Assembly: GCA_037954665.1 (NCBI GenBank) | Contig: JBBMOL010000116.1 | Span: 2,446,807-2,510,806, forward strand | Length of the DNA: 64,000 nucleotides | Origin: Laguncularia racemosa | Taxonomy: Eukaryota > Streptophyta > Magnoliopsida > Myrtales > Combretaceae | Reading direction: 5' to 3' | Shown here: in pieces, positions 45,961 through 57,797 of the stretch | Layout: every line of letters starts with the position of its first letter | Numbering within the stretch: position 1 is the first letter of the stretch | Position numbers and translations under genes: made by a program | The notes under the pieces: model-generated | The model's database searches: none | What the model was told of the DNA's origin: nothing | The model's input: only the letters and a program-made list of their open reading frames with translations

Positions 45961-48900
45961 TGTATTATTTGATATGGGTGCCACACATTCTTGTACACCA
46001 CCTATCTTCATGCATGTAAGTGGGTTAAAACCTGTGTTGTTAAGTGATTCTATAGTTGTAAATACTCCTTTTGGAGTAGGAGGAAAATTAGATCAAATAT
46101 GTAAGGATGTAGCAATTATAATACAAGGAAAGAAAATGTTAACGAAGTTATTTGTATTAAAGATGACTAAATTTGATATGATCTTAAGGGTAAATTAGCT
46201 GTCTAAATATTATGCCACTATAGATTGTCACAATCTAGTGGTTTATTTAATTTTCTTGATGAAGATCAAATTGTAATCAAGTTAGATGCATAGAGGCTTG
46301 CAACTCTTCTTACATATGAGTTGTGGAATAAAGGTAGATTATCGGCATTGTCAATAGAGGCAGGACATGCCATGAGGTTAGAAGACGAGTATGTAGTAAA
46401 AGAATATGCAAAGGTCTTTCCTGAAAATCTGCTAAGCTTACTGCCAATAAAAAAAGACAGAGTTATATATTGATTTGGTACCAAGAACAACACCAATATC
46501 TAAAGCACCTTACAGAATAGCACCTACCAAATTGTCTAAACTAAAGACTCAACTTTAAGAGTTGCAAGATAATGGGCTTATCAAACCAAGTATCTCACCA
46601 TAGGGTGCTCCAGTATTGTTTGTTAAGAAGAAGGTAGAAGCATGAAATTATGTATAAACTATAGGGAGTTAACAGAGTTACGATTAACAATAAGTATCCT
46701 TTCTTTAGAATTGATGACATGTTTAACCCATTAGAGGGAGCTTAGATCTTCTTCAAAATTGACTTGAGATCGAGGTACCGTCAGTTAAGAATCAAGGAAG
46801 ATGACATACAAAAGACTACTTTTAAGATTTGGTATGAGCATTACGAATTTCTAGTAATGCCTTTTAGATTGACAAATGCTCTAAAAGCCTTCATAGATCT
46901 AATGAATAGAGTGCTCAAAGATTTGTTAGATCAGTTTGTGGTAGTATTCATTGATGATATTCTCATCTATTCCAAGAGCAAGGAATAACATGAGATACAT
47001 CTTAGAATAGTACTGGAAAGACTACAGGAAGAGAAGTTATATGTTAAGTTTACCAAGTGTGAGTTTTGACTAGAATAGGTATCATCCTTAGGGCATGTGG
47101 TAAATAAGGACGGTATATCACTAGATCCTCATAAGGTCAAGGTAGTTATTAATTGGCTCAAACCAAGAATTGTGATAGAGGTGAGAAGTTTTCTAGGGTT
47201 AGTTGGTTATTACAAACACTTTGTAGAAAGATTTTCTTGTCTGGTAACTCCCTTGACACAATTGATAGAGAAGAAGGCTAAATTTGTGTAGAGTGATGAA
47301 TATGAAAACGGCTTCACAACACTAAAAGAGAAATTAGTGATAGCTCCTATGTTAGCCCTACCAAAGATAAGGGAAGAATTTGAAGTCTTTAATGATACCT
47401 TAACTCAAGGCTTAGGTACTTGCTTTATGTAGAATGGGAGAATCATTGCATATGTCTCTCACTGACCGAAACCTTATGAGAAGAATTATCCTATACATGA
47501 TTTAGAGTTAGTGGCTATTGTCATAACACTGAAATTGTTGAGACATTATCTTTATAGTGAGAAGTGCAAAATTTTTACAAATCATAAAAGCTAGAATACC
47601 TATTTATGTAATATGAGGCAGAGGAGGTTGTCAAAGTTTATGAATGGTTATGATGTGAAGATCCATTGGAAATGGTGACATAAGAAGTGGGAAATAGGTT
47701 AGCTACACTTAATATTCAACTAAGTATAATTGATCGAATTAAGACACTGCAAATTGGAGATCTTGGAATCTAGAAGATCAAAAGCAAAATAGAATAGGGT
47801 GAAGCCATTGAAATCAATATAGATGCGAAAGGGGCAGTTAAATATGGCATGAGGTGTGTTCCAGATAACATAGAATTGAAGAAGGAAATTATGAAAGAAG
47901 CCTATTACTTAAGATATACAATACATCTTAAAAGCACCAAGATGTACAAGGATCTAAAGAGTCATTATTGGTGGAAAAATATAAAGTAGAAGATAACTAA
48001 ATTTGTATCCCGATGTCTAACCTATCAACAAATTAAGATTGAATAACAAAGACCAGTGATAAAGCCATTTTATACTCAATCTTTATAGTATAAATTGTGT
48101 TAAATTATTATTGATTTTATAGAAATCATAAGGAAATGGTACTCTAATTCTATCATCGTGATAAATCAGGTTAAACAGAGTCAAGGATGCCAATTCAAGT
48201 AAATTAGAGAAGCCATCTACAGCTTGGTTCAAAGATAAGGATTTACACCGCCGGAGGGAAGTACATGGGCGTGTAATTGAAGTACACGGCCGTGTACTTG
48301 GTTTTGAATCAACAGGAAGATACACGGTTGAAGTACACGGCCGTATAGCTAACTAGGAACTAGCACAGTTTGAGGCACGACCAAGGTGCAAACCGTGCCC
48401 CTCATTGGATAAGAAGGCGGAAATGTGGACTTTGAACAGAGAGAGACACGGCTTAGGGCACGACCGTGGTGGAAGCCGTGGGAGAAACCGTGCTTGGAGC
48501 CGTGGTGGAAGCTAAACGTGCCAAGGAGATGAAAGTGTGGAACATCAACCAGATGAAGGCACGGCTTGAAATCTAGCCGTGGGTGTAACCGTGGTACACA
48601 CTGGACACGGATGAAGACTTGTAGATTATGCACAGATGAAGGCACGGCTTGAAATCTGGCCGTGTGTGTAACCGTGGTACACACTGGGCGCGGATGAAGA
48701 CTTGAAGAATATGCACAGAGGATGGCACGGCTTGACCCACGGCCGTGTGGTAGGGCATGCCAGTCAGACGAATCTTCACTTCTCGAAATCTACTTGGAAA
48801 AGGAAAGATATTTCCGTATCTTGCTAGCAAAAGATCACATGCTATCCCCCTAACAATATAAATAGAACCAACCCTAGAGGGTTAGGACAACTTTTGAATC

Positions 48901-50890
48901 TTTGGATCTTGAAGAACCTTGGATCATCTTGGAGGCAAAGCAGGCAACCAAGTTCATCATGTCTTTACTTTTTATTTTCGTTTTATTGATGAACATGAGT
49001 AGCTAAGCTACTTTTCTAGCCAAAGGGTCATAGATGTTTAATTCTCCACGAATTGTGAGGTCTAATTGACTTGTATTTATTCTATTCTTTGCTTTCGGGT
49101 ATTCATATATCTTCTGATCGTTTTGTCATTATTATCTTTGTTGATTGGTATGAATAGAGCTCTTCTACTCAATTAGCAAGTTAATATATTGTCAACTAGC
49201 ACGTCAAATCCGTAATTGTTTGATTGTTCTAGTCTTAGTGACGCAATAACATGTTTGGTTATAAAAGAGATGATCGAATTCATGTTATGGAGGTGTATGA
49301 TCATGTTTAAATAGGTTATCTTATAATCTACTGGCATGAATTGGTGGTCTCTCTAGATCTTAATGCTATTGATAGATTAAATCCTAAGCGCTTGTCTAGG
49401 GTTGTTTAATCAATAAGAGAAATAATTCAAAGCGCTTGTCTGAGGTTATCGAGGAAGTAAGGAGAGATAGGTTGTTAGAGCTTGTTAATAACCATAACCA
49501 GTTTATCTAGGAACAAGAATAGAGAACATTTGCATCGATGATCAATTCCTTGAATTAAACTATCTTGATTCCTTTGGCTAGGCTTTTATTAATATCCTAT
49601 TTTCTTACCTTGTTTTACTTTATTTTGATTCACAAACAAACCCCCCCCCCCCATTTTTCTTTTCCCTTTTTTTCTCCTTGAATAGAAATAAGTTTAACCA
49701 ATCTCTGTGGATTCGACCCTACTCACCACTATATGCAAATCATATAATTGTCTAGGAGTAGGTTTTATTTTTGTTGGATTCGACACCCATCAACCAGCCA
49801 ATGAGTTATAACCACTTCTATACTTGAATGGAATTGTGAACATGTAACTATAGATTTCATGATAGCCTTCTTGAAGACTAAGGAGAAATATGATGCAATC
49901 TCAGTAATTGTAGACAAATTGACCAAGTTCTCCCATTTCCTACCAATTAAGGTAGACTACAAATTAGAAAAGTTTACACAATTGTACATCAAGGAGATTG
50001 TCAAATTACATAGTATACCAACCACTATTACATCTAATAAGGATACGCAATTTGTGAGTAAGTTCTGGAAAATTTTACATCAGGCTTTGGGTACTAAACT
50101 ATAGTTTAGTATTGCATTTCATCATTAAATAGATAGGCAGTTTGAGAGAACCATCCAAATTCCGGAAGACTTATTACAAACTTATGTATTAGACCATAGG
50201 GGTAATTGGAGTGATCATTTACCCGTAGTAGAATTTGCATATAACAACAGTTATCAAGCTACTATCTAAATGGCTCCATATGAAGCATTGTATGGTAGGA
50301 AGTGTAGATCTTCCTTACACTGGGATGAAGTGAGAGAAAGACAGTAATGGGACTAGAGATGGTGCAAAGCAATAAACAAGGCTAGAGTGATAAGGAAACA
50401 AATTCTGTCAACTCCAAGTAGCCAAAGGAGTTATATAGATAAAAGGTGATGCCCCTTGAAATTTCAAGTAGGGGATAAAGTTTTATTGAAGATATCTTTA
50501 ATTAAAGGGGTAATGAGATTTAGCTTAAGATAGAAACCGAATCTAAGATATGTAGGTTCCTTTGAGATTCTAGAAAGAGTTAGTATTATTGCTTATAGGC
50601 TGGTTTTACCATTAAGTTTGGCTAGGGTATATGATGTGTTTCATATGTTTATGTTAACGAAATTTGCACCAAACCTAGACTAAGTAATAGCTTTAGAACC
50701 TTTGAAGGTACAACCAGATTTATCATCTATTAAAAGACCTATAAGAATAGTTGACACAAAAGAGTAAGTATTAAGAAAGAGAGTAATTCCTTACGTCAAG
50801 GTACAGTGGACGAATCAAATAGAATGGGAAGCAACGTGGGAATTAGAAGAAAAAATGAGAAGGAAACATTTAGAACTCTTTCTAATTTAA
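45961..50890 (+). pseudogene. Pol of element F, split by a solo LTR
   Basis: The protease near 45971 reads DMGATHSC (family DTGATHS; T to M). RT from about 46560 to 46990 has VTINKYPFFRIDDMF, MPFRLTNALKAF and FIDDILIYSKSKE (active-site DD present). RNase H and the HH-CC region are at 47.3-48.05 kb. At 48056 a solo LTR interrupts. Integrase resumes at 49798 with VDKLTKFSHFLPI, KEIVKLHSIPTTI and VVEFAYNNSY. A GDKVLLK block and a chromodomain-like end (IEWEATWELEEKMRRKHLELF) finish near 50890. There are many TAG/TAA stops, and it is non-functional. Confidence 0.85.
48057..49792. mobile_element. Solo LTR (1736 bp) inside the element F integrase
   Basis: TGATAAAGCC...GACACCCATCA with a perfect 5-bp duplication ACCAG (48052-48056 and 49793-49797). 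It restores the integrase reading when skipped. It has no internal domain or second LTR, so it is best read as the product of LTR-LTR recombination. It is rich in CACGG/CCGTG words (48240-48760), including a perfect 20-bp palindrome at 48280-48299. The terminal block GGATTCGACACCCATCA resembles Athila/Tat-type LTR ends. A 12-base C run is at 49641-49652. Confidence 0.88.
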
Positions 50891-50918
50891 AGTAACTTTT
50901 GTAGACGAACGTTTTTAT

Positions 50919-50930
50919 GAGGGAGGAGAA
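50919..50930 (+). other. Polypurine tract of element F
   Basis: GAGGGAGGAGAA immediately before the 3' LTR; plus-strand primer. Confidence 0.75.
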
Positions 50931-52725
50931 TGTAAATACACAGTTCAAATATATATATATATATATATATAATATGACTAAGGTTAATTAAATAAATAAG
51001 ATTAATAAATGGGAGCAAGTAAGTCTTTTCCTGGCTAACGTATAAAAGACATGTTAACCTAAAGTTTGTCTCTTTTCCCTCATTTGTGAACTTATAAATA
51101 GAAACCTAAGAGAGAGAGACCTTACATGAAACTACAAGCATCCTAAAGGAAAACCACAAGACAAGTTCAAATCTATCAATTAAGGGTTGTAATCATCAAT
51201 GTTGTTCATGTTGATGATAAACTAGTGAATTTACAAACCGACTTGTTAACTCATTATTAGGGTATGGAAATGAGACGTAAAAGGGCATAAAAGTCAATTG
51301 AATAAGGAGATCCAATTACAATCCTAACCAAGCAAGTGTACAAGAACTGATTGTGCATTCGCATTAGTAAATACTTTGATCCATTAGGTTTAAAGTTGTA
51401 GAATTTAGGTTTGGGAACAAAATTGGAGAAAAGGGAATAAGGGTTCATATGAATAGTGTATACACGGTCAGATACATGCTTGTGTACCTACTTATGTAGA
51501 AATACGAGTATATATAGTAAGTTACACAGACAAAAGACATACTCATGCACTTAGGCATGTTAAAATTATAAAACCTACAAAAAGGTACACAACGGTGTAT
51601 TTGGGTGTGTCAAAATAGAGTTTTGGATAAAAAAGTATATGTCCAGATATAGGACCATATACTTGAGCATGCTAAAATCACTTTTTATATAAAAAGATAT
51701 ACGGCCACTAGCATGACTGTGCTCTAACCTGTATTCTTTTACATGGCCTCTTATATGGCTATGTTGTTTTGGAACACTTATACTTTAATTCTAAATTGTA
51801 TTTTCATGATTCTAAACTATGATGGATGCACGATAGGACTTAAGGGTAGGGAATTATGCAATTGGAATATACCTAATCAATTAGTAAACCTTCATTACTT
51901 ATAGAATAGAACTAAGTGTAGTTCTTTATAATTGAATAGGTTTACATCTTTTCCTTAGAGATGCAAGAGACTATAGTAGGAGCATCCTTTTAGGTACGTT
52001 TATCTTGTTTTATTACTTATGATTGTTAGTGCAGTTATTTAAATGAATTAAAATATCATATGAGCAAAATGTGTTTACTACGTATGTTTGGCTCAACTTA
52101 GGAGCCCGCAATAGTAGATCTTTAGGGGCCATCTTGATAATCGGTATATCACATTATCTTTAATGGAGCCATGTATTGAAATAATCTAAGGTAAATTAGA
52201 GCTAGATGGGACCTGCAGTGGTAGTTTCCACTAGGACTTTATATATATGTAAATATTGCATGTGTATCCAGGTCATAAATACCCCTATGTTATATGCTGA
52301 TTAATGAAGATAAACAAACTGATGGATTAATGTGTTGTATTCTACTGTTGCATATATGCATGTGATATTATTACTATGTGGTATGCATATGTTGATGTAG
52401 TACTCACGTACAGGATTTAGGTTTATCCCTTTTTATTTTTCGGTTGTAGGTGAGAATAATGAACATATCAACTATTATGAGAATGAGAATTCGGTGAGAC
52501 ATTATGTGGATGAATACGAGAGAAAACATTATTATTATGTTGATGAAGAATGATAGGAAATTAAAGAAGAACTATTATTAAAACTATTTTTAATATGTTT
52601 GTGAGATGTTTTAAATAATGAGGATTGTAATGACTTATTTGAAAATTATTCGTTTTGTTTATTGAAGTTATGTAAGTATGAATATAAAAAAAAAAAGATG
52701 AACAGAATTAAAATTGTATGAAAAT
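50931..52725 (+). repeat. 3' LTR of element F
   Basis: Matches the 5' LTR. It includes a (TA)n run at 50950-50972 and a CGTATAAAAGA site near 51040. The end is placed where similarity to the 5' copy fades. Confidence 0.7.
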
Positions 52726-53067
52726 TTAAAACCTTAATATATCATTATATAATAATGACATTTGATAGGATATGATGGCTTGAGTTCTGCAGCGTACGGA
52801 AACCATTCGTATTAATTTTATGGTAGCCTGCATCATCAGAAGGAGACCATCAGATTTGTTGAAACATACGAAATAACGTGTTCTTTTCAACTCTGCAAGC
52901 ACAATGTCAAATCTGCGATAATGCTCCGATGAAATTGGATGGCTCCTCAACAAGATAACAATAATAATATCAAAGAATATTTTATGAACAATAGCCGAAG
53001 CTTGCCAATGACCTTCATGTTTAGCTAATAAAACGCCCAATCCAGCTGATTCCACAAAATAATTCAA
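52726..53067 (-). CDS. Unrecognised 113-codon open frame
   Basis: Open from ATG at 53067 to a stop at 52726. It contains a hydrophobic stretch (IFFDIIIVILL, residues about 30-40) and a basic region. No family is recognised. The frame lies just outside element F and may be a remnant of a host gene or chance. No partner exon was seen. Confidence 0.2.
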   Translation of the reverse strand: MNYFVESAGLGVLLAKHEGHWQASAIVHKIFFDIIIVILLRSHPISSEHYRRFDIVLAELKRTRYFVCFNKSDGLLLMMQATIKLIRMVSVRCRTQAIISYQMSLLYNDILRF

Positions 53068-53794
53068 CGTTGTCCTTTTATCTAAATTTGCTTGTTATGA
53101 AAGGATTATTCAAGAACATATAGAGTATGTTGTGTTAGTCATTAGGCACTATTTAACCAAACTGTAAAGGAATGCCCAGATATAAAGTAAAAATGTTCGG
53201 GCCTTATTTATCATAATGGGTTACTATAACTTATAAGCCCAATTCCATTAAGGTACCCACTTAAATATTATTTTTATTTTAAAAAATTATAAAATATCAT
53301 ACTCAAAAATATTATTTTAAAAGTAGATTACGAAGGTATGAATTAGGGCTACATCTTCAACACAATTGTATTGAAGATGCAAACACTATTTACATCCTCA
53401 AGCAAATTTCTTAAAGGTGTGGATGTTGCACCTTCAATGTAATTTTCTTTTTTGAAATTATAAAAAAATTTATAAAAAATCATATAAAAGAATTAATTCT
53501 TTTTTATTTAAAAATTAAAAATTTATATAAAGAATAACCAAAAAAATAATTTTCATAAATTAAAAAATTATAAAAATTTATTAAAAAAATTCGTTTTCAT
53601 TTATACTTTATCTTATAATATATATATATAAAAACTGAGCCCATTTCATCAAAACTTCGTCTCTCTTTTTTCTTTTCTTTTTTTTTTTTTTATCAATTCA
53701 GTGGTTAGCAACTCAGAGAAATATATCAAATTAACTCTCATAAAAATACCAAATGGTAATGTGGCTTGGCTCCAACTATAGTGCACTTAAATCA

Positions 53795-53839
<45 letters not shown>

Positions 53840-54540
53840 GTTACATAACTTCATATGAGTGAAAAGTTATAACCCTTCAAAATTAAAAAAAAAAAAATTG
53901 CACCAACTTAGAAAAAGGTGATTTTTTATGCTTTTTTTTTTTCAACTTTGAAATGTTATAACAATTTACTCATGTAAAGTTATGAAACCTATAATATATA
54001 TAAAAAAAATATTGATTTGAGTATACTATGGCTGGAACCAAACTGTGTTGCTACTTGATATTTTTATAAGGATCAAATTGCTATGTTTCCTTGAGCTACT
54101 ACCTATCAGATTTATTTATTTATTTTTTTAAAAAAAGTTTTGACAAAAAAATTTGCATTGAAGGTGCGAACATTGTTTGTGCCTTCAAATAATTTACTTT
54201 ATGATGCAGACAATGTATGCTCCTTCAATATAATTTTTATTTTATAATTTTAAAAATTTGCATTGAAGGCATGTCAAAGTCTATGCTTTTAAACAAATTA
54301 CTTGAGGGTACAAATGAAATCCACGCATTCAGTACAAATTGTATTAAAGGCATAGTCTAGGTTCGTGCATTTAGTTTTGCAAACTTTCGCATTGCTAAAG
54401 GTGCATTTCAGATCTATACTTTTAAAATTTATTTTTAGAATGATTTTTGCAGATATAATATTTTTTAAATTATTTTTTTAATAAAAACAATATTTAAGAG
54501 TATATCCTAATTCCAATAATTTTTTTTTTTTAATTTCTAC
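53068..54540. other. AT-rich low-complexity stretch upstream of the host gene
   Basis: Contains a TA microsatellite (about 53798-53834), long A and T runs, and repeated words of the kind AAGGTGCGAACATTG / TGCCTTCAA (53340-53450 and 54150-54430), related to those near 19.9-20.1 kb. No gene. Confidence 0.5.
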
Positions 54541-54555
54541 GGTCTTCTACAAAAT

Positions 54556-54561
54556 CACGTG
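54556..54561. promoter_or_regulatory. G-box (CACGTG) upstream of the oxidoreductase gene
   Basis: CACGTG 38 bp before the first in-frame ATG (54599). G-boxes bind bZIP/bHLH factors in plant promoters. Function here is inferred from position only. Confidence 0.4.
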
Positions 54562-54598
54562 TCGGTCCGACAGAATCGAATAATAAACCGAAGCGCCC

Positions 54599-56147
54599 AT
54601 GTCGCTGACACCAACATCACCACTTCCTTTCCTAGGTCCTTTTCCGAATCTCAAATCTACTACACACACAAAAAAGAAGCCACTTTGCGCCTCACCTCAA
54701 CGCTTCAACATGGAACCCAACCAACCCACGCGCGTCGTAGTCTGCGGCGGTGGTGTAATCGGCGTCTGCACCGCTTTCTTCCTTGCCAAGCGTGGAGCCG
54801 CCGTCACCCTCATCGAGAAATCCTCCATCGCCTGCGCCGCTTCGGGCAAAGCAGGCGGTTTCCTCGCCCTCGACTGGTGTGACGGACGACCTCTCCACCA
54901 CCTCGCGCGGGCCAGCTTCGATCTTCATCGATCACTCGCTGATGAACTCAATGGCCCTGAAACTTACGGCTACCGTGCCCTCACTACACTCAGCCTCACC
55001 GTAACCGAGTCACACCTGAATAATCCCAAGGCTTCAACTTCAAGTGGGTCCCTTTTGCCATCTTGGGTCGATGGGCCCGCTACAAGTGTGAGGTCCATTG
55101 GGTCTACAGAGACCACCGCCCAAGTCCACCCACAGTTGTTCACCAAAACTTTGTTGAATAAGGCTGTAGGGGACTATGGGCTTGAGGTGGTGATCGGGAA
55201 AGTGGAGAGCCTCGCTGTGGAGGGTGGCCAAGTGCGGGCAGTGGTGGTGGAGGGTGGAACAGAAGTGGAGGCCGATGCGGTGGTTTTGGCCCTTGGACCT
55301 TGGTCAAATAAGTTAGGGGTGTTATCGTCGTTATTCGGGGTTTACGGGCTTAAGGCTCATAGTATTGTCTTAGAGCCCAAGGAGCCTGAGGCTATAAGCC
55401 CACATGCGCTTTTCTTGGGCTTCTTTCCTGAAGATGGTGGAAGGCCTTTGGATCCGGAAGTTTATCCCCGGCCGACAGGTAAAACCATTTTTTTTTGTTT
55501 TTGGGCCAACTTTGTGGTGTGCTCGGCAATTTCTAATACTTCTAGTCCCAGGTAAGAATGTTTACTGTAAATTAAAAGCTAACATGGTGAAAAATAAAAT
55601 AGCAAATGAAAACTCGTTACGATCCGTGACAATAGCCTAGATCAAAGTAATTCATTTTTGAGGGATTAATAATTATTTCAGCAAGAGTATTCTATCGTGC
55701 AATGTGAATCAATTGTAGTTTCGAGATTTTGGTTTCCTGCACACAAGTTCATTGTAGGAATTTCTGTCAGGGGAGGTGTACATATGCGGTATGTCTGCAA
55801 GGGAAGAGGTACCGGATGATCCTGAACAGATCAGTGGCAATCCAGAATCCATAAAGATGCTCAAGCGGGTGGCCAGAGCTGTTTCAACGCATTTAGCAGA
55901 AGGAGAGGCACAAGTCAAGGCAGAACAAGCCTGCTTTTTGCCGTGCACAGAGGATGACATCCCTGTTATTGGGGAGATTCCTGGAGTGAAAGGCTGCTAT
56001 GTGGCCACAGGACATAGTTGCTGGGGAATTCTTAATGGCCCTGCCACCGGCGCTGCAGTTGCTGAGCTTGTGCTGGATGGATGTGCTCGGATAGTCGATG
56101 TTACAAAGTTTAGCCCCTCAAGATTTGTTTTAAAAAGGAACAGATGA
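54599..56147 (+). CDS. FAD-dependent oxidoreductase (DAO family), two exons
   Basis: Exon 1 ends at 55478, the intron is 55479-55770 (GT...AG, 292 bp, phase 1), and exon 2 is 55771-56147. From ATG 54710 (MEPNQPTRVV) the product has 381 residues; from the upstream in-frame ATG 54599 it has 418, the extra 37 being Ser/Thr/Pro/Lys-rich and possibly a plastid-type leader. Residues counted from 54710: the FAD-binding Rossmann motif is GGGVIG at 13-18, with Glu36 in TLIEK for the ribose. SGKAGG and the LDWCDG region follow. AVVLALGPWS lies in the middle. A C-terminal GHSCWGILNGPATG (about 337-350) contacts the flavin. This is the D-amino acid oxidase/GlyDH fold. It resembles the yeast TDA3/plant putative oxidoreductase group, whose substrate is not known to me. 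It is the only intact, GC-richer gene in the window and is flanked by transposon sequence. Confidence 0.9.
55479..55770 (+). other. Intron of the oxidoreductase gene
   Basis: GTAAAACC donor after CCGACAG and TTTCTGTCAG acceptor. Splicing joins GG/GAGGTG in phase 1 to give PTG-EVYICG. The unspliced frame reaches a stop at 55553-55555. Confidence 0.85.
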
Positions 56148-56816
56148 GCTCATATCTGCCAATACTATTCCTGGAGGAAACTATTGCATTGCTCTTTTCT
56201 GGATTTTGATTTCATCATGTAATTGTAATGTAGTTGCCTCTTACCCTTTCGGGAAAGACAACAAATTCAGTACTGTAATTATATCTATACGTTAAGCAAC
56301 CAGGATTTGACTTATGTTTATGTGGTTGGTTTTGTCTAAATTGAAACCAACTAGAAGGCCGCTTGTTCACTAAAAAGAATGAAAATGCAACCTTTTAAAT
56401 GAAATATAATCTCATCCTGCGCCGAACAGCTAAAAGCAAGTTGCTTTCGTGTGTTTGGGATTTCATGTTTCTAAAAATACACATACTCTTTGGGAAAAAT
56501 ACATATTATGCAAGCAAATTATGCATGCAGTTGCAAGTTTATATCCCAAATAAATTTAAATAACTTAAGATCATTTTACTTTAGGAATTACTGTCCATCC
56601 AATCTCGAAGAGAAATTTCTTTTTTAATTGAATTCTTTATGAAGATATGAGCGTTTTTCATACGTCCAATTGATTATGAGATTAACCTTAGTTTTCTTTT
56701 GAATGAATGAATAATAATAATAATTTTTATTACTATTACGTTGCAACATGATCCTCCTGTATTATTTTTACGTTACTTTGATTTAATTTTTTTTCCTTAA
56801 ATAATTCACATCATTA
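56148..56816 (+). other. 3' untranslated and intergenic region after the oxidoreductase
   Basis: No coding block. The 3' end of the transcript presumably lies in the AT-rich first few hundred bases; no single clear polyadenylation signal can be chosen. Confidence 0.4.
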
Positions 56817-57724
56817 TGATGTGCCTAGGGGGCAAATCACTGGATCATCAATTTGAGAAATAAAATATAAGAGAGTGGATCCTTTCATGTGTGGAAAAAG
56901 TACAAAGATGAATTAAAGGGTTTGTCAAATGTGCAATGCTTGTGTGGACATTACTCACGACTAAAAACAATTACATGACCTAATTCCTACCTTGCTGAAG
57001 GGTTGATAAGGGAGAGTTTGAGAGTAAAGACTCACAAAGGAAAGTTATATAGTATATTCAATAGATGATTCCGACTATTTGCAAAAATGGACTATTTATA
57101 GTAATTTCATTAGGGTTAAAGCTAAAACGGGGCAAATAAGTAGTATATTCTAAAAAGTAATTACATAAATATAATATTTGCTAAAAAGGGTAAAATAGTA
57201 AAGATAAGCCTAAGAAAAATGTAGAATCTATCATTGCTAATCATTAGGGCAAGACACATCTTGCTATGGGATTTGCAGTTGGTCAAGCAAATAAGACAAA
57301 TTATGTGTGAGTTGGAGGAGGTCTGAGCCTTTAGGTTAGGTTAACTAAACTGTTGGAGAGATTGAGTAGTACTATCGTCAATTGATCTTCTCAATCCTTG
57401 ACTCAAGTGGTTGGTGGGCAAGATTTGGTAAGTTAGTTGCAAAAGTGCAAGTCAAAACCAATAGATCAAACTTTAGGTTAGGTTTATCTTCTCTAGTCGT
57501 AAGTATTTGGAGGTGTTTAGCAAGTTAATCTAGGATGGCACTTCCAAGTCATCCTTGACTTGAGTGACTATCAAAGGGGTGCTTCGGTTAGGTAGGCTAT
57601 GTACCTTGTAAGATCAAATAAGAGTGGCCTCTTCCTTAGTTGGTTGGACAAAATCCTCTATGTGAGGTTTTGGAGTCCACATGCTCTAACTAGAGTGATG
57701 GGTCTAAAGGTTAAATTCTTATCA
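56817..57724 (-). repeat. Diverged LTR of the A/B/C/E family (probable solo LTR)
   Basis: On the minus strand it starts TGATAAGAATTTAACC at 57724 and ends CCTAGGCACATCA at 56817, matching family LTR ends, with a TATTTATAG promoter-like site in the equivalent middle position (near 57100). At 908 bp it is strongly diverged. Flanks (CATTA and TCCCC) do not match, so it may be a truncated element or an old solo LTR. Confidence 0.5.
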
Positions 57725-57797
57725 TCCCCTTAAGGGTGTTAAAGGTTTGCCTTCAAATCAAGTGGATCTTAAAGTTCTTCTTCTTCTTTAAGGTATA

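Larger units (their letters stand above)
41417..52725 (+). mobile_element. Decayed chromodomain-type Ty3 element F with nested inserts
   Basis: LTRs start TGTAAACACATGG (41417) and TGTAAATACACAG (50931). The pair can be followed to about 44.72 and 52.73 kb, but the exact 3' ends and a target duplication are not certain (AGAAC at 41412-41416 versus AGAAT at 52704 is only a candidate). The internal order is gag with a CCHC knuckle, protease, RT, RNase H, integrase and a C-terminal chromodomain-like segment, as in Tekay/Del-type chromoviruses. Two inserts sit within it: a non-autonomous hAT (42037-43415) and a solo LTR (48057-49792). Stops throughout make it non-functional. Confidence 0.85.

Noticed and set aside
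52704..52708. AGAAT as target duplication of element F
   Set aside because: One mismatch to AGAAC, and similarity between the LTRs seems to continue past it, so it is not accepted as the boundary.
54692..55231. Minus-strand and alternate-frame ORFs across the oxidoreductase exon 1
   Set aside because: Shadows of a GC-rich real coding exon with clear FAD motifs on the plus strand.
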